From Micromonospora violae (GTDB lineage Bacteria > Actinomycetota > Actinomycetes > Mycobacteriales > Micromonosporaceae): DNA of 64,000 bases. The stretch covers positions 2,852,001 through 2,916,000 of the forward strand of contig NZ_SHKK01000001.1 in the NCBI RefSeq assembly GCF_004217135.1, written 5' to 3'. The position numbers were made by a program, and so were the translations under genes. Position 1 is the first letter of the stretch. The number at the start of each line of letters is the position of its first letter. The notes beneath the pieces were generated by a model that was not told where the DNA came from, ran no database searches, and saw nothing but the letters and a program-made list of their open reading frames with translations. Of the stretch, positions 25,846 to 34,700 are shown in pieces.

Positions 25846-26763
25846 TCAGGGACGAACGCGGATGATCGTCTTCCCGGTGATCCGCTTGGTCGGGTTGAGG
25901 GCGGCGACGGCGTCGTCGAGGGTCGCCACGCTGCTGATGTGTGTGCGCAGGCGGCCGTCGCGCACCCGCTGGACGATCTCACCCAGTTGGGCGCGGTCGG
26001 ACTCGACAACAAAATCGACAGCGAGGCCGTCTGCGGGACGCGCCTCGGGCGGCCCGACGACAGAGACCAGCGTTCCTCCGGCCCGAATCAGGCCTGCCGA
26101 CCGCTTCCCGATGTCACCGCCGATGACGTCGAAAACCAGGTCGACTCCGCCGACGTCTTCCAGGGTGTCGTTGCCGAGGTCGATGAACTCCTGTGCGCCG
26201 AAGTCGTGCGCGGCCTGACGGTCAGCGGCACGTCCGGTGCCGATGACGTGGGCGCCGAACTCCCGTGCGAGCTGCGTCACCATCGAACCGACCGCGCCGG
26301 CCGCGCCGTGTACGAGGACACTCTGCCCCGACCGAAGGCGGCCGTGCTCGAACAGTCCCTGCCATGCGGTCAGGCCCGAGATCGGCAGGCTCGCGCCCAC
26401 CGCGAAGTCGACGTCGGCGGGCAGCGGCGCGAGGTTGCGTGCCTCGACGGCCGCGTACTCCGCCAAGGTGCCGTCGCGAGTCCAGTCGGTGAGGCCGAAG
26501 ACCCGCTGCCCCACCGACAGTCCCGTCGTGCCGTAGCCGAGAGCGGTGACCACTCCGGCCAACTCGTGCCCGGGGATCGACGGCGTCCGGCTCCGGCCGA
26601 GGCGATCGGTCCAGGTCGAGGGCCACGCCATCTCGGTGGGGACGAATCCCGAGGCGTGAATCTGGACGACCACGTCGTTGAGCGCCGGTTCCGGCTCGGG
26701 GCGCTCCATCAGCGTCATCCCGGCCGTTCCCGCAGCCTCGTCTGTTACCACAATCGCCTTCAT
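25846..26763 (-). CDS. MDR-family NADPH:quinone oxidoreductase-like protein
   Basis: 305 residues from ATG 26763 with AAGGAG 7 nt upstream; the longer frame upstream is not supported. GroES-like N domain: PGHELAGVVTALG. Rossmann domain: VLVHGAAGAVGSMVTQLAREFGAHVIGTGR, then VDLVFDVIGGD. The zinc-binding Cys set of alcohol dehydrogenases is absent, so it belongs with quinone oxidoreductases and related enone reductases. It probably detoxifies quinones or electrophiles. The 513-bp gap to msrA holds two TGGAC-type palindromes. Confidence 0.9.
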   Translation of the reverse strand: MKAIVVTDEAAGTAGMTLMERPEPEPALNDVVVQIHASGFVPTEMAWPSTWTDRLGRSRTPSIPGHELAGVVTALGYGTTGLSVGQRVFGLTDWTRDGTLAEYAAVEARNLAPLPADVDFAVGASLPISGLTAWQGLFEHGRLRSGQSVLVHGAAGAVGSMVTQLAREFGAHVIGTGRAADRQAAHDFGAQEFIDLGNDTLEDVGGVDLVFDVIGGDIGKRSAGLIRAGGTLVSVVGPPEARPADGLAVDFVVESDRAQLGEIVQRVRDGRLRTHISSVATLDDAVAALNPTKRITGKTIIRVRP

Positions 26764-27012
26764 CCGGTATCTCCTTATCCAGTCCAATTTCGCACGGCTA
26801 CGTGGAGAAAACTTCGTTTTAGCGGCATGAGCAGCGCCAGACTCGGGTCTCACCACGCTGATCGGTAGCGGCTGCGGCGCGAGGGGTGTCGAGCATCGGG
26901 CCCCCGAAAGCGGCGCGACCCGCCGTGGGACCCGGTGCCGGTGGGCACGTCGGAGCGTTCGTCGCGAGCGGTGGCACACAGCCGCACGCCCCGAACCTAG
27001 CCGCAAGCGAAC

Positions 27013-27028
27013 TGGTCGGTCAAGTCCA
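27013..27028. promoter_or_regulatory. Operator-like palindrome D: TGGTC-N6-GTCCA
   Basis: One mismatch from TGGAC-N6-GTCCA, same 6-nt spacer, in the divergent region between the MDR oxidoreductase and msrA genes. Confidence 0.5.
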
Positions 27029-27123
27029 CTTTGGGAGTCGAACGAGTGCTACTGTTGCGGCAATACATCCCAGTTCAGCTGCTTACTAGGGCGCTTGATC
27101 GACCACCTCCGAGTTGCCTTAAT

Positions 27124-27139
27124 GGGACTGTATAGTCCA
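27124..27139. promoter_or_regulatory. Operator-like palindrome E: GGGAC-TGTATA-GTCCA
   Basis: One mismatch from the consensus. Its centre provides TATAGT (27131-27136), a good -10 hexamer for the msrA direction, although no clear -35 lies at 16-18 bp. Binding here would cover the promoter. 138 bp before the msrA start. Confidence 0.55.
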
Positions 27140-27276
27140 CACTTCCAACACGGGCGTTGTCGAGCGCGAAGGCCCCAGCCGCGAGATGATCCGTACTGAG
27201 GCCCGATCGCGGCACGGTGCAGCCACCTCAGCCGCACCCGTTCACGAGTGACACCAACACTGCCAAGGGAGACGAC

Positions 27277-27783
27277 GTGACCACCGAGAAGGCGATCCTC
27301 GCTGGCGGCTGCTTCTGGGGCATGGAGGAGTTGTTCCGTCACCAGCCCGGCGTCGTGTCGACACGCGTCGGCTACAGCGGTGGCGACGTCCCGAACGCCA
27401 CCTACCGCAACCACGGCACCCACGCCGAATCCATCGAGGTCGTCTACGACCCCGAGAAGACCGACTTCCGCGAGCTGCTCGAGTTCTTCTTCCAGGTGCA
27501 CGACCCCTCGACGAAGAACCGTCAGGGCGGAGACATCGGCCTGAGCTACCGTTCGGCGATCTTCTACACCAGCGACGAGCAGAAGCGGGTCGCCGAGGAC
27601 ACCATCGCCGACGTCGACGCCTCGGGCCTGTGGCCCGGCAAGGTCGTCACCGAAGTGACCCCGGCGGGCGATTTCTGGGAGGCCGAGCCCGAGCACCAGA
27701 ACTACCTGCAGAACTACCCCAACGGGTACACCTGCCACTTCCCCCGCCCCGGGTGGAAGCTCCCGAAGCGGACGACAACCTGA
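27277..27783 (+). CDS. msrA: Peptide methionine sulfoxide reductase MsrA
   Basis: 168 residues from GTG 27277, with AAGGGAG upstream. The active-site motif [12 protein letters not shown] carries the catalytic Cys, and [27 protein letters not shown] and EPEHQNYLQ complete the family signatures. It reduces methionine-S-sulfoxide in proteins and free Met using thioredoxin. The length is that of a stand-alone MsrA with no MsrB fusion. Its promoter region holds palindromes D and E, tying it to the neighbouring redox genes. Confidence 0.96.
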   Translation: MTTEKAILAGGCFWGMEELFRHQPGVVSTRVGYSGGDVPNATYRNHGTHAESIEVVYDPEKTDFRELLEFFFQVHDPSTKNRQGGDIGLSYRSAIFYTSDEQKRVAEDTIADVDASGLWPGKVVTEVTPAGDFWEAEPEHQNYLQNYPNGYTCHFPRPGWKLPKRTTT

Positions 27784-27843
27784 CACACCTCCGGCGCCCA
27801 CCACGTCGACTGATCAGCCCCTGATCGGCAACGTGCCAATGCG

Positions 27844-27859
27844 CGGACCGGACAGTCCA
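27844..27859. promoter_or_regulatory. Operator-like palindrome F: CGGAC-N6-GTCCA
   Basis: One mismatch from TGGAC-N6-GTCCA, same spacing, 161 bp upstream of the TetR gene in the gap after msrA. Confidence 0.5.
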
Positions 27860-27963
27860 GAGCAGGGCACGCTCCACCGACGGCCCCACGGATTTCACGC
27901 CGGTGCCATAACGCCGATACGGGCACTGATGCCCCGTCGTGCGGCAATTTACCAGAACATGAA

Positions 27964-27979
27964 TGGACTCGAAGGTCCC
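27964..27979. promoter_or_regulatory. Operator-like palindrome G: TGGAC-N6-GTCCC
   Basis: One mismatch from the consensus, same spacing, 41 bp upstream of the TetR start, in a position suited to autorepression. Confidence 0.5.
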
Positions 27980-28020
27980 GTTTCCAATAGCTGATCTCGC
28001 CCGCTGGATACACTTAGCGG

Positions 28021-28677
28021 ATGAGCGACGAGCAGGTGGCTGCGCCGACGAATCCGCGGAGGATCAGTCAACGGGGCATCGCGACGCGAGAGCGGATCCT
28101 CGAGGCGGCGAACCGGCTGATGTTCGTGCGCGGAGTGAACGCGACGACCCTTGACGACGTCCGCGAGGCCAGCCAGACCAGCAAGTCCCAGCTCTACCGC
28201 CACTTCGCCGACAAGCAGGAGCTCGTGCGCGCATTGGTCACATATCGGGGCGCGCTGGTGCTTCAGCGCGAGCGCGCGGGGCTCGAACGACTGAGATCGT
28301 TCTCCGGGCTCGTCCGGTGGCGTAACGCGCTGGTGCAAGCCAACTCGCTGAACAACGGCAAACACGGGTGCGGCCTGGGGTCGATGGCACTCGAACTCTC
28401 CGATCACGATGAGCAGGCTCGTTCGACGTTGTCGGAGACGTTTGCGGCATGGGAAAAGCTGATCAGTGATGGCCTGCACCGGATGCGGGACAGCGGTGCA
28501 CTGCGCCAGGACGCCAACCCCGAGAAGTTGGCCACCGGGTTGATGGCAGCGTTGCAGGGCGGCTACCTGCTGGCGAACGCCGCCCACGACGTCGCGCCCA
28601 TGGAAGTCGCGCTGGACATGGCACTGGACCACATCAAGTCGTTCCTTGTGGAGCCGCCCGGCGAGTCGACCCGCTGA
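28021..28677 (+). CDS. TetR-family repressor, candidate regulator of the redox cluster
   Basis: 218 residues. The N-terminal helix-turn-helix is ATRERILEAANRLMFVRGVNATTLDDVREASQTSKSQLYRHFADKQELV, here split by its helices at about residues 20-68. The C-terminal domain resembles the LmrA/YxaF group (LVRWRNALVQANSLNNGKHGCGLGSMALEL), with a Cys at about residue 120 that could sense oxidants or electrophiles. No Shine-Dalgarno is obvious and a TGGATAC box ends about 10 bp before the ATG, so the mRNA may be leaderless. Palindromes F and G lie upstream, matching those before the other redox genes. Confidence 0.88.
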   Translation: MSDEQVAAPTNPRRISQRGIATRERILEAANRLMFVRGVNATTLDDVREASQTSKSQLYRHFADKQELVRALVTYRGALVLQRERAGLERLRSFSGLVRWRNALVQANSLNNGKHGCGLGSMALELSDHDEQARSTLSETFAAWEKLISDGLHRMRDSGALRQDANPEKLATGLMAALQGGYLLANAAHDVAPMEVALDMALDHIKSFLVEPPGESTR

Positions 28678-28705
28678 CCAACACCCCCTCACCGGCAGCC
28701 AGCGG

Positions 28706-31700
28706 TCACCACCAGTCGAAGTAGCGGCCGGCGTGGAAGATCCCTACGCCGATGGCGGCCACGATGCCGACCGCGAGCACGACCGGTGCGATCACCACGC
28801 TTCCGGCCGCGACGCCGATGGCACCCGCGGCGATCGCCAGTCCCGCGCCGACACCGACCGCCCCGGCCACCACCCCCGGCGTGTCGCCAGCCTCGGCGGC
28901 CCGGTTCATGCTGACGTACGAGACGGCGGCCAGACCGATGCCACCGATCACCAGCCCGGCGGTCATCGCGCTGACGGTGGCGACCGTGGCGCCGGGAACG
29001 GCGATGGCGTACAGCTCCAGAGCACCGCCGACCGCCCCGAACGCGTCACCGACGCCCATCTCCCAGTCGCCCTGCTGATAGTCGCCCCACAGCGCGAACG
29101 CCGACAGGCCGAACCCGACGACACCGAGGCCCTTGCCGACCATGCCGGTCCGGCCCGGCAGTCCGCGCACGTGCTCCGGCGCCGTGGCGGTGGCGGGGAT
29201 CTTCCGTCCCCGTCCCGGGTTGGTCGCCGTGCGGATCGCGTTTCCCACGCTGGCCGGCGCGTCGGTCTCGGTGATGATGACGGCCTGAGACCGCTTGCCG
29301 GCCATGGTGCCGCTCGGGTTGGCCTGGATCGCGGCGTCCGCGTCCCGGGTCGCCTCCCGGGCGATGTTACCGGCCCTGCCGTAATCGTCGGTCGACTTGA
29401 TCTGCTTGACAGTGGTCGCGGTCTCCAGGTCGAAGTCCGCCCCGCGGTCGCGCCACGGCACGCCGTACAGCCATTCGAGGATGTTGCCGCGGAACGTACC
29501 CCGGGCGCCCTTGAACTTGAAGTTCCAGATGAACTTCTCGGCGGCGGGCGCGGTGTGCGCGGCAGCGCCACCGGTGACGCCGGGTGCGGCCGGTGCCTCG
29601 CCACCGGGATCGGCCGGCGGCGGTTCGGGTGGCGGCTCCGGTGCGGGTGGCGGCGGCTCGGCCGGTGGCGGCTCCGGCGGCGGCGGAGGCGGCGTCGGCC
29701 TCGGTCGCGGCGGCGCCGGAGGCGGAAGTACGGCGTGCAGCACCCAGGTGCCGCCCGGGTGCTCGGACCAGGTGCCCCCCTCCAGGTTGAGGGTGACGTT
29801 GGGCTGGTAGTAGATGACCGAGTTGCTGTTGTTGATCCGGGGATCGAGGGTCGCGCCGTGGCTGCTGAGATAGCGGCGGAAGTCCTCCACCGTGGGGTTC
29901 TCGGACCCGGTGAAGTGGGGCTCCGAGATGGAGATGTCGTGGGTCTCCGGCCCGATGACGGTGGTGGGCCTGAACCCGGCCGGATCGGCCATGCCGACCG
30001 GATTGTTACGGCAGTACCGGAACAGGTTGCCCCCGTCGACGAAGCCGCCCGGATCGGTGCTCGCCCACCGGCCCAGCCACGGCACGTAGTACCGCGCCCC
30101 GGCATAGCAGAAGCCGGTCTCGTCGTCCGCCTCATGCCCGCCGAAGCGGTACCGCTTCAGGCTGAGGTCGACGCCCGGCCGGCCGTACCGGTACGCGGTC
30201 GTGCCGTACGGGTGGTACTCCTCGTAGGAGATGAGCGTCCCGGCCGCGTCGGTCTCCAGCGCGGCCGAGCCGAGGTGGTTGGTGAGCTGGTAGCGGATCA
30301 GCGGGACGCCGAGCGGGTTGGCCGGGTCGAAGCCGCCGACGTCGACGGTCTTGACGTCCACCTGGGCGACCGGGCCGGTGTCGTCGGCGATCGTGGTGGT
30401 CCACCGCTCGTGCTGGAGGGTGCCGGTGACCCGGTTGCGCCGCCGGTACACGGTGACCGCACCCAGGAAGATCCATTCCAGTTGGACGCTGCCCGGCCGG
30501 TCCACGACCTTGCGCAGCCGCTGCCCGCTCGCGGCGTAGACGAACCGGGCCTCGCCACCGCCGCCGAGGTCGACCCGGCGGAGTTGGTCGCGGACGTTCC
30601 ACTCCAGCGCCGGCAGGTGCGGCATGACGGTCAGGTTGCCGACGGCGTCGTGCGCGTACACGGCGGAGTAGGGGCCACCGTCGGCGTCGCCGGGGACGCT
30701 CGTGGCGGCCAGCCGGTTCGTGGCGTCGGTCGCGTCGTCCTGGTACGCGTACCGGTGGTGCCGGGTCCAGCCGGCGCCCACCCCGGCCTGCGTCCGGAAC
30801 CGGTGCCGGAGCACCGTCAGGTTGCCCAGTGGGTCGTACTCGTACTCCTCGGTGTAGGCGCGTACCGCGCCCGGGTCGGTGAGGCTTGCCGCCGGCGGCA
30901 CGTCGGTCTGGTCGCGGATCGCGTCGTTCGGCGCCCCCGCCAACTCCCGTCCGCTCGCCCGGACCAACTGGTAGAGCGGGTCGTACGCGTAGTCGCTGGC
31001 GGCCGGCACCGCCGCGTTGCCGAAGAAGGTGGGCGCGCCCGGCTCGGCCACCCTGGTCAGGTTGCCCACCGGGTCGTAGGTGTAGCGCAGGTCGCGTACC
31101 CCGGCGGTGAGCAGGCGTTCCAACCGGAACGTCATCGGGTCGTAGAAGTACTCGGTGACCAGCCCGTTGCCGTGCCGGGCGAACCGCCGCCGACCCAGCG
31201 CGTCGTAGTCCTGCTCGGACAGGAACTCCACCTCCACGCCCTGGCCACGCAGCCGCGCGGTGAGCCGGCCCAGCATCCCGCCCTCAAGGTAGGTCGGTCG
31301 CAGCTCGGTGGCGTCGGGAAGCGTGACCACTGTCGGCCGGTTCAGCGCGTCGTACTCGGCGGCGGTGCCGAAGACCTCGTTCTCCAGTAGGGGTGCCGCG
31401 GCGGCCAGCAGCGCGGCGTGGTCGGGTGCGGCGGCCACCGGCGACCAGTCCGGGTCGGCGACGTGATCGATGGCGAGCCGGCGTTCGGCCCGCCGCGGGT
31501 TGCCCTTGAAGTCCACCTCGGGGATCCGCACCTGGCCCGCCGGGTCGAACACCAGGTAGGGCACGCCGTGCAGGCCCAGCGTCGCGGCGTCCGGATGCCG
31601 GTCGCCGAAGACCACGTACTGCACGCAGCGCTCCGCGCCGGCGGACTCGCGCACGTACACGCCGACGGGCCGGTGCAGGGCGTCGTACGTCGTGCGGAAG

Positions 31701-34700
31701 GTCCGGCCGTGTTCGTCCCAGATCCGGCGTACGCCGCCGAGCACATCCTGGAACACCCACCGTTCGCCCTTCTCAGCGCTCCACGACCACACGCCTGCGC
31801 CGTGCATGGCGGTGGCCGAGCGGGCGATGTGCCGGCCCAGCGCGTCGTAGCCGTCCGAGGACCGGCCGGTGAGGTCTCCCCTGGTGCGGACGCCGAAGCG
31901 CTGCCCGGCGCCCCGGTCGGCCACCGTGTAGACGGCCCGGCCCAGGCTGTCGAAGTGGATCACGGAGGGCGTGTCGGCGTGCGCGGCGGCGAGCCACGCG
32001 GCGCGGGTGGCCGGGTCGGCCGGTTCCGGATCGGACGCGGCGGGGCTGCCCCGCTCGGCGTACCACTGGCTGTCGAGCACCGTGTCGTTGGCGTCGAACA
32101 GCCGGTGCGACCAGGCCGTGGACTCGACCCGGCTGAGGGTGCCGTCCGGGTACCGGGTCAGCACGGCCCGACCCAGCGGGTCGTAGTAGCGGATTGCGGT
32201 GGCGCCGATCTCGCGCAGGGCGGCCGCGTCCTCGTACTCGTGGGTGGTGCTGAAGTAGGGCTGGTACCGCTTCACCGGGTTGCCCTTGTTGTTGACCACC
32301 GTGCGGCCGGTGCCGACCCAGCGTGGGTCGGCGTCCACCTCGACGGCCACCCCGTCCTGGCCCACCTCCAGGGCCCGGCCGGGATGCACCCGCGACTTGG
32401 TGATCGCCACACCACCGGTGCCGGTGCTGTACTCGTAGCTCTCCAGCCAGCGCGGGTTGGTCGGGCCGTGCCGTTCCCGGTGCCGGCCGTGGCTGTAGGC
32501 AGGCTGGCCGTTGACCATCCAGTTGAACGGGTCGTAGGTGAACGTCAGGGTCGGGTCGTCGAGGGTGTCGCCGTCCCCGGCTCCGGGCCGGCCGAGCAGC
32601 GTCGAGGCCACCACCCGGCCCAGCTCGTCGTAGCGCACCGCGCGGCGCTGCCCGTTCGGGTCGGTCACCAGGCTCGGGCCGAGCACCCGGTAGTCGTTGA
32701 CCGCGGTGGTGACCGACCAGGCCGCCTGGTCGATGGTCACCCGCTCGGTGAGCAGGTGGTATCCGTCGAAGGTGACAGCTGTCGCCATGCCCAGCGCGTC
32801 CCGGGCCCCGTTGGACAGGTAGAAGTGCGCCGCCGGGTCGGCGGGGAAGCGCAGCTCGCCGGAGGGGATCCACCAGTCCGGGTCGCCGTCCAGGTGCACG
32901 TAGCCGGCGGCGGCCAGGTCCCCGTCGGTCACCGCCGTGCCGTAGCTGGCGGCCAGGGCGGCCGGGGTGAAGGCCAGCTGGTACGTCTGGTGCCCCAGCC
33001 CCAGGCTGTCCCACTGCCCAGCCGGCAGCGGCGTCAACGCGTTGTCCCGGAACCGCACCTGTGACCGGGACAGCAACCGCCGCTTCGCGCTGACCTCGTC
33101 GGCCACCACCTCGTACCCGATCGGGGTGGCCGCGGCGAACCCGGCGAGCAGTTCGGCGCGGGTGAACAGCGGGCCGGCTGGGGCCAGCCCGGTCAGTTCA
33201 TGCCCCACCGCCTCGTACGCGGCGCGGATCCGGTACGCCGGCACCGGCAGCGTCTCGTCGATGTCCGGGGTGTACCGCTGCTCGCCGTAGGTGACGTGGC
33301 GGCGGCGCTGCTCGGCGGTCACCTCGGCGGGCAGCTCCGGGTCGGGCGTGGTGCGGCCGTACACCACCGCGGCGGCCTGCACGACGGTGCCGTACGGGCC
33401 GAGGACCAGGTTGAGCCGGTGGCTGATCCGGGGCTCGTCCGGCTCCCGGTCGTAGGAGAGGCTGACCGCCTCCCGTTCGACGGCGACGAACACCCGTGCG
33501 TCCAGCCGCTGCACCTGGTACGTCTGCTCGACCACCCCGTACGGGTGCTCCTGCGCGGCGGTTCCGTCATACGAGTACACCTCCTGCCGCAGCGGCAGAC
33601 CGCGCAGCGCCCGCCGGCTCTCCCGCAGCTCCGCGGCGGAGATCCCGGCCGGCAGCTCCACCGGGGGCAGGTGACGGCCGGCGTACCACTCGGCGGACAG
33701 GTCGAGGTGGGCGCCGGTGTGGTACCAGGTCCTCGTGGTCACCGGCGGCTGGAACAGCTCGGGTGAGGTGTCCTGGTTACCGTCGACCGCTTCGACGCCC
33801 AGCACGTGGTCCACGAACGACTCGCCGTCGACCTGTTCGACCATGCCGAAGCCGGCGAACTCCCGCTCGACGCCGTCGTAGTGCCCGTGGTGGTAGCGGT
33901 AGCTGGTGACCAGCCGGGTTCCGGCGATCCGGTCCACCTGTTCCACCCGCTCGACGACCTGCACCGGGAACGGCAGCCCGGTCAGCCACGGCGTGCCGGC
34001 TCGCCGGTCGGCCAACTGGAAGGCGGTGGAGGCGGCGTACCGGATGGTGGTTTCGCCGCCCAGGTTGTTCACCACGCGGGTGAGCAGGTGTGGCTTGCCG
34101 TCGGCGGCCAGGTCCAGGTATCGCACCGGGCCGGTGACGTCGCCGGGCAGCGGCGACGACCACACCAGGCAGCCGGTGCCGGCACCCAGCAGGTCGGTCA
34201 CGGTGACCGTCGAGTCGGGCGTGAGATGCGGCAGGGCGGGTAGCTCGGCGGGGGCCGACCAACCGTTGCCGGACTGGTTGTACCAGAGCCGGACCTCCCG
34301 CCGGCCCAGGTAGCACAGGTCCATCACGCCGGTGCCGTCCACGTCGGTGAGGAGCACCCGGGCGGGGTCGAACTCGTCCGGCCCGGTGAACCACGGCGCG
34401 TCGTCCATCTCGACCTTGGCGCCGAACCGCCCATAGCCGACGTTGGGCCAGTAGCAGACGGAACCGTCGCGGACCCGGACCAGGTCGGTGAGTCCGTCGC
34501 CGGACATGTCGGCGAGGAAGACGCTCTGCCGGTCGTCGGAGCGCAGCAGCCGCGGCCCCCGGTCGTCGTCCGCGGGCCAGAGGGCGGGTCGTGCCGGGCC
34601 GTACCCCGCCTCGGCCAGCGACTCGTGCCAGGTCAGCACGGTGTCACCGGCGAGCAGCAGGTCGGGGCGTCCGTCCCCGGTGAGGTCCAGGAGCAGCAGG

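Noticed and set aside
26771..26786. GTCCA half-site just upstream of the MDR oxidoreductase start
   Set aside because: The matching TGGAC half is absent at the 6-nt spacing, so it was not counted among the six palindromes.
28646..31390. 914-codon plus-strand frame opposite the end of the TcB-TcC gene
   Set aside because: Antisense shadow; long Arg/Gly runs come from the polyproline linker read backwards.
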